50,405 nt of DNA from Bacteroidales bacterium (GCA_025361485.1 JANYLA010000089.1:1-50405), one strand, 5' to 3'; counted from the stretch's first letter, positions 37,449 through 46,298 are shown. The notes: a model not told the origin generated them from the sequence alone. A program made the numbers and translations.

Positions 37449-37552
37449 AACCACAAAGCCTGCCGGTCGGTAGGCAGGGACACAAAGCCTTTCACAAAAG
37501 ACACGAGGCATTCTTCGTGAACTTAGTGAGCACTTTGTGCCCTTAGCGGTTA
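37449..37552. repeat. Long imperfect palindromic element between the two synthetase genes
   Basis: AACCACAAAG (37449-37458) faces CTTAGCGGTT (37543-37552) with mismatches; CACAAAG and CTTTGTG words recur inside. A GC-rich hairpin GCCTGCCGG...TAGGCAGG sits in the left arm. Same class as 19609-19721. Confidence 0.65.
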
Positions 37553-37593
37553 AGAATTCTATAACTTGCTTACAAACCCAATCCCTTACGGCC

Positions 37594-39252
37594 ATGATGA
37601 AAATCAATTACATTAAAGAGTATATTGAGAAGAGCATTCAGGAGAATTGGGATCAACCTGCATTTACCGACTATCAGGGTAAAACGCTTTCATACCAAGA
37701 AGTTGCTCAGCAAATTCACAGGCTTCATAAAATCTTCGATGTATGGGGGATTAAACAAGGCGATAAAATATCGCTAATCGGGAGGAACAACTCCAGCTGG
37801 GCAGTGACTTACCTTGCCACAATTTCCTACGGAGCGGTTATTGTTCCTATTCTTGCCGATTTTGCCACCGATGATATACACCATATCGTAAATCACTCCA
37901 ATTCGGTAATGCTTTTTGCTGGTGACTCCATTTGGGATAACCTTGAGGAGCGATCAATGCATCATCTAAAGGCTGTATTCTCTATCGATAGCAATTCACT
38001 TCTAGTTAATAGAGATAATAAAGCGGGGCACAAATATCAGGAATTGATTAAAACAATTGAGGTCGAACAGAAGGGGTTAAGCCCAAAGGCGATCTCTTAC
38101 CCTGAAATACCAAACTCAAACCTTGGCGTTATAAGCTATACATCGGGTACAACAGGATTTTCGAAGGGGGTTATGCTTTCGCTCAATAGTTTAGTTGCGA
38201 ATGTTGATTTTGGAAGAAATAATATAGGACTGATTCCTAAAGATCGAGTTGTTTCATTTCTTCCGTTGGCCCATGCTTATGGCGCTGCATTCGAGTTTTT
38301 GTTGCCCTTTTCGATTGGCTGCCACATCACTTTTTTAACAAAAACACCATCGCCAAAGATTATTCTTCAAGCATTCCAGGAGATTAAACCAAGATTAGTT
38401 TTAGCAGTACCCTTAATCATCGAAAAAATCTACAAGAAGCAGATTCTTCCCATTCTGAATCGACCAGCGATGAAGCTGTTAATCAATGTACCCTTTCTAA
38501 ATAAAAAATTTTATCAGAAGATAAACACCAAGCTCACCGATGTATTCGGTGGCAACTTTCTTGAAATAGTTATTGGTGGAGCACCGCTAAATAAAGAGGT
38601 TGAAGAATTTTTACGCAAAATAAACTTTCGCTATACCATTGGTTATGGGATGACTGAGTGTGGCCCGCTGATCTCCTACACCGGATGGAAAAATATAAAA
38701 GCAGGATCATGCGGATTAATCTTGCCAACCCTTGAAATTAAAATAGATTCGAAAAACCCAGAGACAGAAGCCGGACAAATTTTAATTCGAGGTGAAAATG
38801 TAATGGAAGGTTATTACAAGAACGAAGATGCAACTCGCAACACAATCATTGATGGCTGGTTGCATACCGGAGATCTCGGCATTATCGACAGCGATGGTTT
38901 TATATTTATACGAGGACGTAGCAAAAGCATGATTCTCGGTCCTAGCGGACAAAATATTTATCCTGAAGAGATCGAGGCTCGATTCAATAATTTATCGTTT
39001 ATAACGGAATCGCTAATCATTGAAAAGGAGAATCGATTAATCGCTTTGGTTTACCCCGATTTGGATGCAGCCGACGAGTCAAAGCTGGTAACCGCCGATA
39101 TTGAATCCATAATGGAAAAGCATCGGGTTGAGGTGAATAAAAGCCTACCTTCCTATAGCCAAGTAACTAAAATTAGGCTTTACCCCGAGGAGTTTGAGAA
39201 AACCCCGAAGAAAAGCATCAAACGATTTTTGTATCAAATTAACGAGAATTAG
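37594..39252 (+). CDS. Long-chain acyl-CoA synthetase (AMP-binding), copy 2
   Basis: The 552 aa product is a paralogue of the preceding protein, alignable end to end (NWDxPAFTDYQGxTL, YTSGTTGFSKG, GYGMTECGP, GWLHTGDLG, KTPKKSIKRFLYQ). The many scattered substitutions indicate an old tandem duplication. The start is taken at 37594 (MMKINYIKEY), where similarity to copy 1 begins; an upstream in-frame ATG would run back through the palindromic repeat and is unlikely. Confidence 0.87.
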   Translation: MMKINYIKEYIEKSIQENWDQPAFTDYQGKTLSYQEVAQQIHRLHKIFDVWGIKQGDKISLIGRNNSSWAVTYLATISYGAVIVPILADFATDDIHHIVNHSNSVMLFAGDSIWDNLEERSMHHLKAVFSIDSNSLLVNRDNKAGHKYQELIKTIEVEQKGLSPKAISYPEIPNSNLGVISYTSGTTGFSKGVMLSLNSLVANVDFGRNNIGLIPKDRVVSFLPLAHAYGAAFEFLLPFSIGCHITFLTKTPSPKIILQAFQEIKPRLVLAVPLIIEKIYKKQILPILNRPAMKLLINVPFLNKKFYQKINTKLTDVFGGNFLEIVIGGAPLNKEVEEFLRKINFRYTIGYGMTECGPLISYTGWKNIKAGSCGLILPTLEIKIDSKNPETEAGQILIRGENVMEGYYKNEDATRNTIIDGWLHTGDLGIIDSDGFIFIRGRSKSMILGPSGQNIYPEEIEARFNNLSFITESLIIEKENRLIALVYPDLDAADESKLVTADIESIMEKHRVEVNKSLPSYSQVTKIRLYPEEFEKTPKKSIKRFLYQINEN

Positions 39253-39258
39253 CGAAGA

Positions 39259-39286
39259 GAGTTGAGCGATAAGTTTTGAGTTGTGA
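39259..39286 (+). repeat. Heptamer array, left flank of four-helix-bundle gene 1
   Basis: Four in-phase 7-nt units of the form GNNNTGA (GAGTTGA, GTTGTGA and two variants), followed by an A-run. They are roughly the reverse complement of the right-flank array at 39680-39735. Confidence 0.75.
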
Positions 39287-39301
39287 GAAAAAAAAATAAA
39301 A

Positions 39302-39676
39302 ATGAGTCAGATAAATAGCTTTAAAGATTTGTTAGTTTACCAGAAAGCATATAAGCTGGCTATGGAAATATTTGAAATTTATAAAACATTTCCAAAAGAA
39401 GAAAAATACTTTTTAACTGATCAAATAAGAAGATCGTCAAGATCTGTTACATCAAATATTGCTGAAGCATGGGCAAAAAAACGATATGTTAAATCTTTTG
39501 TAAGTAAATTATCAGACTCATTAGGCGAAGAGTATGAAACTGAAGTATGGTTGGATTATTCAAGGGATTCAAAGTATATAACCACATCGCAGCACATTGA
39601 ATTAACAAATGGTTATGATGAGGTTCGAAAAATGTTAATATCAATCATCAATAATTCTGATAAATGGTGCCCATAA
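39302..39676 (+). CDS. Four-helix-bundle protein (S23/23S rRNA intervening-sequence protein family), copy 1
   Basis: The 124 aa product shows the family pattern: FKDLLVYQKAYKLAMEIF, then TDQIRRSSRSVTSNIAEAW, then the helix with SLGEEYETEVWLDYS. Family members form pentameric four-helix bundles and were first found inside 23S rRNA intervening sequences; Avd of diversity-generating retroelements is related. Free-standing copies have no settled function. This one lies between the synthetase and the export genes and is flanked by heptamer arrays in opposite orientation. Confidence 0.88.
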   Translation: MSQINSFKDLLVYQKAYKLAMEIFEIYKTFPKEEKYFLTDQIRRSSRSVTSNIAEAWAKKRYVKSFVSKLSDSLGEEYETEVWLDYSRDSKYITTSQHIELTNGYDEVRKMLISIINNSDKWCP

Positions 39677-39679
39677 TTT

Positions 39680-39735
39680 TTCTCATCTCTCACCACTCAT
39701 CTCTCATTTCTCACCTCTCACCACTCATCTCTCAA
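39680..39735 (+). repeat. Heptamer array, right flank of four-helix-bundle gene 1
   Basis: Eight contiguous 7-nt units (CTCTCAC, CACTCAT and close variants, consensus YWCTCAY) starting 3 nt after the stop codon. Confidence 0.9.
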
Positions 39736-39745
39736 CAATTTTCCC

Positions 39746-39753
39746 TACTTTTG
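39746..39753 (+). promoter_or_regulatory. -7 box of the capsule export gene
   Basis: TACTTTTG fits TAnnTTTG. A transcription start near 39760 would fall on the first in-frame ATG, which favours ATG 39775 as the real start of the export gene. Confidence 0.5.
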
Positions 39754-39774
39754 TTTTAAATGAATAGGATTAAC

Positions 39775-40548
39775 ATGAGTAAAAGATATTTAATACTTAT
39801 CGTAGCGGCAATTGGACTGCTCTCATCCTGCAACAAACGCGCACAGCTGCTTTATATCAATAATAACATTAGCAACGAAAACATAAAAACACCGAGCATA
39901 CCTCAATACACACTTAAAGCAGGAGATGTTTTATACATCCAGATTATTACTCAGGATCCTATCGTATCAAATCTTTTTAATAACCGTGGAATGGGTAGCG
40001 CTATTCAATCAAGCCTGTTTATGAGTGAGTCGACTAATTATCTTTATGGATATTCTGTTAGCGATTCGGGGTTTGTTCAGCTACCAGTACTCGGGAAGTT
40101 AAAGATTGCAGAGTTTACAATTAACCAATGTCGCGATTTAATCCAATCTCAAACCGAAAAGTATTTAAAGGATGGGATTGCTGTGGTTAAGCTACTTAGC
40201 TATAAGGTTACCATACTGGGCGAGGTAAGAAGTCCGGGGGTTAAAACAAACCTAAAAGATAATCTTACTATTTTTGAAGCCCTCGGCCTTGCTGGCGATC
40301 TTACCGATTTTGCACAACGAACCAATGTGCTCCTTTTACGACAAACGCCGGGTGGGATTAAAACCATTCGGGTTAACCTCCAGGACAAGAACCTACTATT
40401 CTCTGAGGCGTACTACCTCGTTCCCAACGACATTCTTGTTGTTGAACCCCGCAAAGGAAAACTTTTCAGCATGAACGCTCCAAACATTGCAATTTCCCTT
40501 TCCATTGTTAGCACCACTTTATTACTATTGAGCTATATTCTTAAATAG
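39775..40548 (+). CDS. Polysaccharide export lipoprotein, Wza-like
   Basis: The 257 aa product has a lipoprotein signal with lipobox LLSSC (Cys19), the polysaccharide export domain (YTLKAGDVLYIQI..., FVQLPVLGKLKIAEFTI) and an SLBB-type segment (YKVTILGEVRSPGVKTNLKDNLTIFEALGLAGDL), and ends with a C-terminal membrane helix (about 236-256). Wza-like proteins form the outer-membrane channel for capsule export. The Wzc-like kinase follows after a repeat-rich gap and another four-helix-bundle gene. An ATG at 39760 would add five residues. Confidence 0.9.
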   Translation: MSKRYLILIVAAIGLLSSCNKRAQLLYINNNISNENIKTPSIPQYTLKAGDVLYIQIITQDPIVSNLFNNRGMGSAIQSSLFMSESTNYLYGYSVSDSGFVQLPVLGKLKIAEFTINQCRDLIQSQTEKYLKDGIAVVKLLSYKVTILGEVRSPGVKTNLKDNLTIFEALGLAGDLTDFAQRTNVLLLRQTPGGIKTIRVNLQDKNLLFSEAYYLVPNDILVVEPRKGKLFSMNAPNIAISLSIVSTTLLLLSYILK

Positions 40549-40873
40549 TTGTTTAATAATTGATCAAAATCATTGTTTTCAACCCCTGATTTTATCGGCG
40601 GTTGTGAAATAATCTACCATCAATTGTTATATTTGTGTTGAGTTTTGTGTATTGTTTAATGTATATCCCGTTTTTACTGGTTTTGAAATAGATTAGAATA
40701 TTTTTTAATCTAATTATAAAACGATTAAAACTCAGCTACCAATGGCTTTGTCTAGCAGGTTTCCTGTGACTGACCAAGCGAAGCTGTGAAAAACAATTTA
40801 TTATTCCTGATTTCTTATTTCATAACTATTCTTGTAACTTGTATTTTTAATTGATTTACAGAGGTAGATAATA
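40549..40873. other. Gap with possible promoter and degenerate repeat unit
   Basis: No gene is seen. A -7 box TATATTTG (40628-40635) with GTTGTG upstream could start transcription of the downstream capsule genes. From about 40776 the sequence GACCAAGCGAAGC resembles the end of the 39-nt core described at 40895-40933, followed by loosely heptad-phased AT-rich sequence (40803-40844); this may be a decayed further repeat unit. Confidence 0.35.
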
Positions 40874-40975
40874 CCTAATTTCTAATTCCTCAAAAAGTAT
40901 CGTAAATACCAAGAGCAATCGAGTTGGCGGAGCAATTAGGAATCAGCAACCAGAAATTAGGAATCAGCAACACAC
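40874..40975 (+). repeat. Composite repeat unit, left of four-helix-bundle gene 2
   Basis: Three heptamers (CCTAATT type, 40874-40894), a 39-nt core (40895-40933) and six heptamers of the opposite sense (AATTAGG, AATCAGC and variants, 40934-40975) that abut the ATG. The core shares CGTAAAT, CAATNGA and TTGGCGNAGC at identical spacing with the right-hand unit. The heptamer arms can pair with each other, giving a hairpin with the core as loop. Confidence 0.88.
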
Positions 40976-41368
40976 ATGGCAATTACTAAATTCGAAGATC
41001 TGGAAATTTGGAAAGATGCACGAATACTGTGTCATAAAATCCGTTGGATTACTGAAAACACAAGTCTCTCAAAAGATTTTTCGATAAAAGATCAAATTCT
41101 AAGATCAAGCGGATCGGTAATGGATAATATTGCTGAAGGATTTGAGCGGGATGGAAATAAAGAGTTCATTCAGTTCTTATCCATTGCGAAGGCATCGTTA
41201 GGCGAAACAAGATCACAACTTCATAGAGCTTTTGATTCAGGGCATATTGATGAAACAAAGCATAAAGAATTAACTGATGACTGCTTGCTTCTTGCTCCAA
41301 GGATCGCAGGGTTCATTAACTATTTATTAAAATCTGAATTTAAAGGAATTAAGAAAAAACTTTTCTGA
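40976..41368 (+). CDS. Four-helix-bundle protein (S23/IVP family), copy 2
   Basis: The 130 aa product shows TKFEDLEIWKDARILCHKI, then KDQILRSSGSVMDNIAEGFERDGNKEFIQFLSIAKASLGETRSQL in family order. It is intact. The ATG directly follows a heptamer array and the last codons run into the next array (stop TGA at 41366-41368 is part of a 16-bp inverted repeat), so the gene and its flanks look like one element. It interrupts the export-to-kinase gene order. Confidence 0.88.
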   Translation: MAITKFEDLEIWKDARILCHKIRWITENTSLSKDFSIKDQILRSSGSVMDNIAEGFERDGNKEFIQFLSIAKASLGETRSQLHRAFDSGHIDETKHKELTDDCLLLAPRIAGFINYLLKSEFKGIKKKLF

Positions 41369-41458
41369 TTCCTAATTTCTCAAACATATGCGTAAATTGG
41401 AATATCAATAGAATTGGCGAAGCAACTAGAAATAAGAAACAAGGAATAAGAAATTTGG
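41364..41458 (+). repeat. Composite repeat unit, right of four-helix-bundle gene 2
   Basis: Same layout as the left unit and same orientation: three heptamers (TCTGATT, CCTAATT and one more, 41364-41384), 39-nt core (41385-41423) and five heptamers of opposite sense (AACTAGA, AATAAGA and variants, 41424-41458) ending just before the kinase ATG. Its inner 16 bp (41365-41380) are the exact complement of 40952-40967. Confidence 0.88.
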
Positions 41459-41464
41459 AATAAT

Positions 41465-43891
41465 ATGGACTACCAACCCCAACGACCCGATTATCCACCC
41501 CAAGAGGAAGATACGCTGGATATAAAAAAATATCTGTTTTTGGTGCTTTCAAACTGGTACTGGTTTGCGCTCTCAATTTTTGTAGGGTTATTCATTGGTT
41601 ATTTGGTAAACAGGTATTCGGTTAATGTTTATAGCATTCAATCAACGTTGATTGTACGCGATGATGAGAGTTCAAAGGGCTTTACTGGTGCGGAGAATCT
41701 TATCCAAGGGCTAAAACTGGTTAAGAATACAAAAAGTATACAGAACGAGATTGGAATTCTAAAATCCTACTCGTTGGCCTACCTGACCATATCAAAACTC
41801 GAAGAATTTAATATAACATACATTGGCGTTGGACGAAGAGGGGTTGTAAAAACGGAGTTATATACTCGTTCTCCGTTTATGGTTATTCTCGACTCATCAA
41901 AAAACAACAATGCGGGTTACCCCGTAAATATTACAATTCTATCCAACCAAAAGTATCTGGTTGAAATCGACAATAATTATGGCATTAAAAAAGAGGGAAA
42001 GTGGGGCGAGCCATTCAATAGCGAGCCATTTAACTTTACCCTAAAGCTCAGAAACCCTGATTTTATTTCAAATTATCCGATTGGAAGCAAGTTCTACTTT
42101 ACCATTAACACCCTCAACTCGCTTGCAAATTCGTATAAAAGCAAGGTTTCCATCGATCTCAACGACAAAAAAGGATCAATTTTAATTCTTACCTCTTCAG
42201 GCTTTGTTCCCGAAAAGGAGGCTGATTACCTGAATGCTCTTATGCAGGCTTATATCCAAATGGGGCTCGATGAAAAGAATAGAATCGCTGAAAACACCAT
42301 AAGTTTTATCGATTCGCAGCTCTCCGATATGACCGACTCTTTAAGTAGAGCCGAAAAAAGACTTCAGGATTTTAGATCGAGCAATAAGGTAATTAATTTA
42401 GGTAAGGAAGGAACGGTAATATACGATAATGTCCAACAGCTACAAGATGAACGGGCGAGAGCCGAGCTTAAAAGCAGATATTATGCTTACCTGAAAGAGT
42501 ATTTAAGTGGAAAAAAAGAATTAAAGGACATTGTGGCTCCTTCGGCCATGGGCGTTGAGGATTCGCAGCTTGCCGATATCCTTAGCGAAATGAGTAAAGC
42601 ATATATTGAGCAAGAAACGCTAAAGCTATCGGCGAATCCGTTAACACCGGGGCTGAATGCATACTCCTTTAAACTGGAGACATTAAAGAAAACGCTTGAC
42701 GAGAAGGTGAAAAGTCTAACTGAAGTGAACAAGGTAATTATGAGCGAGATAAATCGACGAATGGTTGATTCTGAAAAGGAGATGAGCAAAATACCATACA
42801 ACGAAAGGTTGCTAATTGGCTTTGAGCGCGAGTTTAACATGATTAATAAGCTGTACACTTACCTGAACGAAAAACGCGCCGAAGCGGCTATTGCTAAAGC
42901 TTCGAATATTGCCGACAATAAAATTCTCGACTATGCACTTCCTCAGAACGCAACGGTTATAAAGCCAAACAGGAAGATGATTTATATAAATGGTTTTATT
43001 GCAGGCGTTATGATTCCCCTACTGATTATTTTTGGACTAAACTTTTTAAATACCAAGATTACCGACTTAAACGATATTCACCGGGTAACATCAGCTGCAA
43101 TACTTGGTACAATAGGGCATAACAAGCTTACTGAAGACCTCCCGGTTGCAATAAATCTACGATCAACCCTTGCCGAGTCGTTTCGTGGGCTCCGAACAAA
43201 TCTACAGTACATTCTGTGCGAACCCGATAAAAAGGTAATTACAGTTACATCAACCGTTAGCGGTGAAGGAAAAACCTTTATTGCCGCGAATATGGCATTG
43301 ATAATTGCGCTTACTGGAAAGAAAGTGCTCCTGGTTGGCCTCGACCTTCGCAAGCCAAAGCTAAATTCTGTTTTTGGAATAAACTCCAATAACGGGATGA
43401 GCACTTACCTAATTGGTAAAGATGAGTTTAACGCCGTTATATTTAAAACAAAATACGACTATCTTTTTATTGCCCCTTCGGGGCCAATACCCCCAAATCC
43501 GGCGGAGCTTATAGGAATAACCCGCATGGATGATTTTATTGCTGAGGCTCGTAAACAGTTCGATTATATTATCATTGACACTCCCCCTGTGGCAGTTGTT
43601 ACAGACACCTTGGTGGTATCTCGACTAACCGATGCCCTTTTGTTTATTGTACGATTTAACTATTCCGACAAGGAGGTGCTGAACTTGGTTGAGAACATGA
43701 GAATCAGCGAATCCTATAAAAATATTGCTTTGGTTGTAAACGATGTTGTTACTAAAAGGCACTATGGCTATAGATACGGGAGCGGCTTTAAGTACGGGTA
43801 CCAATTCCCCTATGAGTATTCAAAGGAATACTATGACGATGAAGAATCACCATTAACGTTTAAAGATAAAATCATTCGGTTCTTTACTTAA
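41465..43891 (+). CDS. Capsule chain-length regulator and tyrosine autokinase, Wzc-like
   Basis: The 808 aa inner-membrane protein has a Wzz domain with a first helix (about 37-53), a long periplasmic coiled-coil region with a GNVR-type segment (NERLLIGFEREFNMINKLYTYL), a second helix (about 505-525), and a cytoplasmic BY-kinase domain: Walker A SGEGKT (about 599-604), Walker A' region VGLDLRKPKL and Walker B DYIIIDTPP. The tail carries a Tyr cluster (RHYGYRYGSG... and YEYSKEYYDDEE) for autophosphorylation. It works with the Wza-like channel in capsule polymer control and export. Confidence 0.94.
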   Translation: MDYQPQRPDYPPQEEDTLDIKKYLFLVLSNWYWFALSIFVGLFIGYLVNRYSVNVYSIQSTLIVRDDESSKGFTGAENLIQGLKLVKNTKSIQNEIGILKSYSLAYLTISKLEEFNITYIGVGRRGVVKTELYTRSPFMVILDSSKNNNAGYPVNITILSNQKYLVEIDNNYGIKKEGKWGEPFNSEPFNFTLKLRNPDFISNYPIGSKFYFTINTLNSLANSYKSKVSIDLNDKKGSILILTSSGFVPEKEADYLNALMQAYIQMGLDEKNRIAENTISFIDSQLSDMTDSLSRAEKRLQDFRSSNKVINLGKEGTVIYDNVQQLQDERARAELKSRYYAYLKEYLSGKKELKDIVAPSAMGVEDSQLADILSEMSKAYIEQETLKLSANPLTPGLNAYSFKLETLKKTLDEKVKSLTEVNKVIMSEINRRMVDSEKEMSKIPYNERLLIGFEREFNMINKLYTYLNEKRAEAAIAKASNIADNKILDYALPQNATVIKPNRKMIYINGFIAGVMIPLLIIFGLNFLNTKITDLNDIHRVTSAAILGTIGHNKLTEDLPVAINLRSTLAESFRGLRTNLQYILCEPDKKVITVTSTVSGEGKTFIAANMALIIALTGKKVLLVGLDLRKPKLNSVFGINSNNGMSTYLIGKDEFNAVIFKTKYDYLFIAPSGPIPPNPAELIGITRMDDFIAEARKQFDYIIIDTPPVAVVTDTLVVSRLTDALLFIVRFNYSDKEVLNLVENMRISESYKNIALVVNDVVTKRHYGYRYGSGFKYGYQFPYEYSKEYYDDEESPLTFKDKIIRFFT

Positions 43892-43963
43892 AAGGTGGAC
43901 GCTGGGAGGTTATAATTAGCACCAATTCCCCAAAAAAGTTATAAATATAATACAGATAAAAAA

Positions 43964-44012
43964 AGTTCAGAGTTCAGGGTTCAACCAACATATCGCTAAA
44001 CGCTAAACATTT
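43964..44012 (+). repeat. Heptamer array before fnlA
   Basis: Seven 7-nt steps in one phase, moving from AGTTCAG units (two exact copies) to ATCGCTA and AACGCTA units. No partner array was seen. Confidence 0.65.
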
Positions 44013-44046
44013 CTCATCCATTGATTCAATCAAATATCTTTTTCAC

Positions 44047-45051
44047 ATGAACTTCACTAACAAAACACTTCTGATCACTGGTGGATCTGGTTCTTTTGGG
44101 AATGCCGTTCTTCGTAGGTTCCTTGATACTGGTATTCAGGAAATCCGCATATTTAGCCGCGATGAGAAGAAGCAGGACGATATGCGTCACGTCTACAATA
44201 ATCAAAAGGTAAAATACTACATAGGCGATGTTCGCGACAAGCGTAGTCTCGATTACGCCATGTCGGGAGTAGATTTTGTTTTTCATGCGGCGGCTTTAAA
44301 ACAAGTACCATCATGCGAATTCTTTCCAATGGAAGCCGTTCGCACCAATGTAATGGGAACCGAGAATGTAATTGATAGTGCAATTGAGCATGGTGTAAAG
44401 AGGGTAATAAATCTAAGCACCGATAAGGCAGTATATCCAATTAATGCTATGGGTATATCAAAAGCTCTTGGGGAAAAAGTTGCAATAGCTAAGTCTCGGG
44501 TTTCTGGGACCAATGGTACAATAATTTGTAGTACTCGGTATGGGAATGTAATGGCATCCAGAGGATCTGTAATCCCTCTTTTCATTGACCAAATACAAGC
44601 AAATAAACCAATTACAATTACAGATCCTTCTATGACACGCTTCATGATGACCCTCGAAGATGCGGTTGATTTGGTGATATACGCTTTCACACATGCCAAT
44701 CCCGGCGATATCTTTGTACAAAAAGCACCAGCATCGACCATTGAAACATTAGCAAAAGCATTGATAGAGCTCTATGGCGGGATGGGAGAAATAAAAACTA
44801 TTGGTACTCGACACGGGGAGAAGGTATTTGAAACATTGGTAAATCGCGAGGAGATGTTGAGGGCAGAGGACTTAGGCAATTATTTCCGAATAAGTGCCGA
44901 TTCCAGGGATTTAAACTACGATAACTACTACTCCAAAGGCGAATCCGAAGTCTCTAGGATGGAGGAGTACACCTCGCACAATACCAAAATACTTGATGTG
45001 GAGGGGACAAAGAAGTTGTTGCTAAAGCTTGAGGAGATTAAAAATAGATAG
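44047..45051 (+). CDS. fnlA: UDP-GlcNAc 4,6-dehydratase/5-epimerase (FnlA/WbjB/CapE)
   Basis: First enzyme of UDP-L-FucNAc synthesis. The 334 aa product is an extended SDR with GGSGSFG (12-18), D126/K127 in LSTDKA and the M-x3-K variant of the active site (M135, K139 in NAMGISK), as in CapE/FnlA/PseB enzymes. The next two genes are the matching CapF and FnlC enzymes, which identifies the pathway. The end overlaps the longer frame of the capF gene, but capF itself starts 22 nt later. Confidence 0.9.
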   Translation: MNFTNKTLLITGGSGSFGNAVLRRFLDTGIQEIRIFSRDEKKQDDMRHVYNNQKVKYYIGDVRDKRSLDYAMSGVDFVFHAAALKQVPSCEFFPMEAVRTNVMGTENVIDSAIEHGVKRVINLSTDKAVYPINAMGISKALGEKVAIAKSRVSGTNGTIICSTRYGNVMASRGSVIPLFIDQIQANKPITITDPSMTRFMMTLEDAVDLVIYAFTHANPGDIFVQKAPASTIETLAKALIELYGGMGEIKTIGTRHGEKVFETLVNREEMLRAEDLGNYFRISADSRDLNYDNYYSKGESEVSRMEEYTSHNTKILDVEGTKKLLLKLEEIKNR

Positions 45052-45073
45052 CCAACAGCTAACCGCTCAAAAT

Positions 45074-46195
45074 ATGATTAAAGTCGGAATCACTGGTCAA
45101 TCCGGATTTATGGGAACACATCTGTTCAACTTTCTTTCTTTGAAGAAGGAGGAGATTACCATTATCCCATTTAACGATGAGTTTTTTCAGAGCCAATTAA
45201 AGCTCGAATCGTTCGTAAAGCAGTGTGATGCCATTGTTCACCTAGCAGCCATGAACCGCCATGACGATCCTCAGGTTATTTATGACACCAATTTAAAGCT
45301 CGTAAACCAGCTAATTGATGCCTGCGAAAGCACAAACTCGAAACCTCACATTCTGTTCTCATCTAGTACTCAAGAGGAGAAAGACAACCACTACGGTAAA
45401 TCAAAGTTTGAGGGACGACAACTTCTTGAAAACTGGGCAAAACGCAACAATGCTTCTTATACAGGATTAATTATTCCCAATGTTTTTGGACCATTTGGTA
45501 ACCCTTTCTACAACTCTGTTGTTGCAACTTTTTGTCATCAACTAGCGCATAATGAGCAACCATGTATTGAAGTTGATGGAGAGTTGAAGTTGATATATGT
45601 TGGGGAATTGAATCAAGAAATCTATCATTACCTCAGAAATCAGAAATCAGAAATCAGAAATCAGAAAATTTTGTATACATCGGAGAAAAAAGTTTCAGAG
45701 ATATTGAATTTGCTGCAAGGTTATAAAGAGAACTATTTTGAAAAGGGAATTTTACCTAACTTGAATGATCAATTTGAACGAAATCTCTTCAACACCTTTG
45801 TTTGCTATATTGATCATCAGACGTTTTTTCCATACCAACTGAAGATGAATATCGATGAACGTGGGACGTTTGTTGAGACCGTTAAGTTGAATAGCGGAGG
45901 TCAAATCTCATTTTCAACCACAAAACCCGGCATCACTAGAGGAAACCACTATCACACCCGAAAGGCTGAACGATTTGCGGTTATCAAGGGAAAGGCTCGT
46001 ATCGAGCTACGAAGAATAGGAACGGATAAGGTATTGATCTTTGATCTTGATGGTGACAAACCATCTTTTGTCGATATGCCCATCTGGTACACACATAACA
46101 TCATTAACGTCGGTTCCGACGATCTTTATACCATCTTTTGGATCAATGAGCCATTTAATGCTGATGATCCTGATACGTTTTTTGAAAAAGTATAA
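45074..46195 (+). CDS. capF: Bifunctional UDP-sugar reductase/epimerase, CapF/WbjC (FnlB)
   Basis: The 373 aa product has an N-terminal SDR domain (GITGQSGFMGTHL; Tyr/Lys in HYGKSKFEG) and a C-terminal cupin domain (about 265-373, with GNHYHTRKAERFAVIKG providing metal ligands), the CapF architecture that makes UDP-2-acetamido-2,6-dideoxy-L-talose. The start at 45074 (MIKVGITG) fits the domain start. Within the SDR domain a five-unit heptamer array (45634-45668) encodes RNQKSEIRNQK, a low-complexity insert close to the place where other CapF proteins have a compact loop. Confidence 0.9.
   Translation: MIKVGITGQSGFMGTHLFNFLSLKKEEITIIPFNDEFFQSQLKLESFVKQCDAIVHLAAMNRHDDPQVIYDTNLKLVNQLIDACESTNSKPHILFSSSTQEEKDNHYGKSKFEGRQLLENWAKRNNASYTGLIIPNVFGPFGNPFYNSVVATFCHQLAHNEQPCIEVDGELKLIYVGELNQEIYHYLRNQKSEIRNQKILYTSEKKVSEILNLLQGYKENYFEKGILPNLNDQFERNLFNTFVCYIDHQTFFPYQLKMNIDERGTFVETVKLNSGGQISFSTTKPGITRGNHYHTRKAERFAVIKGKARIELRRIGTDKVLIFDLDGDKPSFVDMPIWYTHNIINVGSDDLYTIFWINEPFNADDPDTFFEKV
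45634..45668 (+). repeat. Heptamer array inside the capF coding sequence
   Basis: Four exact CAGAAAT units and a fifth CAGAAAA, 35 nt in total. The reading frame passes through. Confidence 0.92.
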
Positions 46196-46200
46196 AAATA

Positions 46201-46283
46201 GAACGCAGATGACACGGATGCAACAGATAATCCCTGATAAAATTAATCTGTGTAAATCAGTCAAATCTGTGTCGTTTGTGTTC
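46201..46283. repeat. Long palindromic element between capF and fnlC
   Basis: GAACGCAGATGACACGGAT at the left faces AATCTGTGTCGTTTGTGTTC at the right (about 15 of 20 positions pair). Words such as CAGATGACACGGAT have about 9-bp spacing. Same class as 19609-19721. Confidence 0.75.
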
Positions 46284-46298
46284 CATTAATTCTCGAAT

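Noticed and set aside
37434-37593. N-terminal extension of the second acyl-CoA synthetase from an upstream ATG at 37537
   Set aside because: The extension would be encoded by the palindromic repeat and has no counterpart in the paralogue.
44283-44741. 152-codon open frame antisense to fnlA
   Set aside because: Shadow of a well-supported gene; sequence shows no domain or signal peptide.
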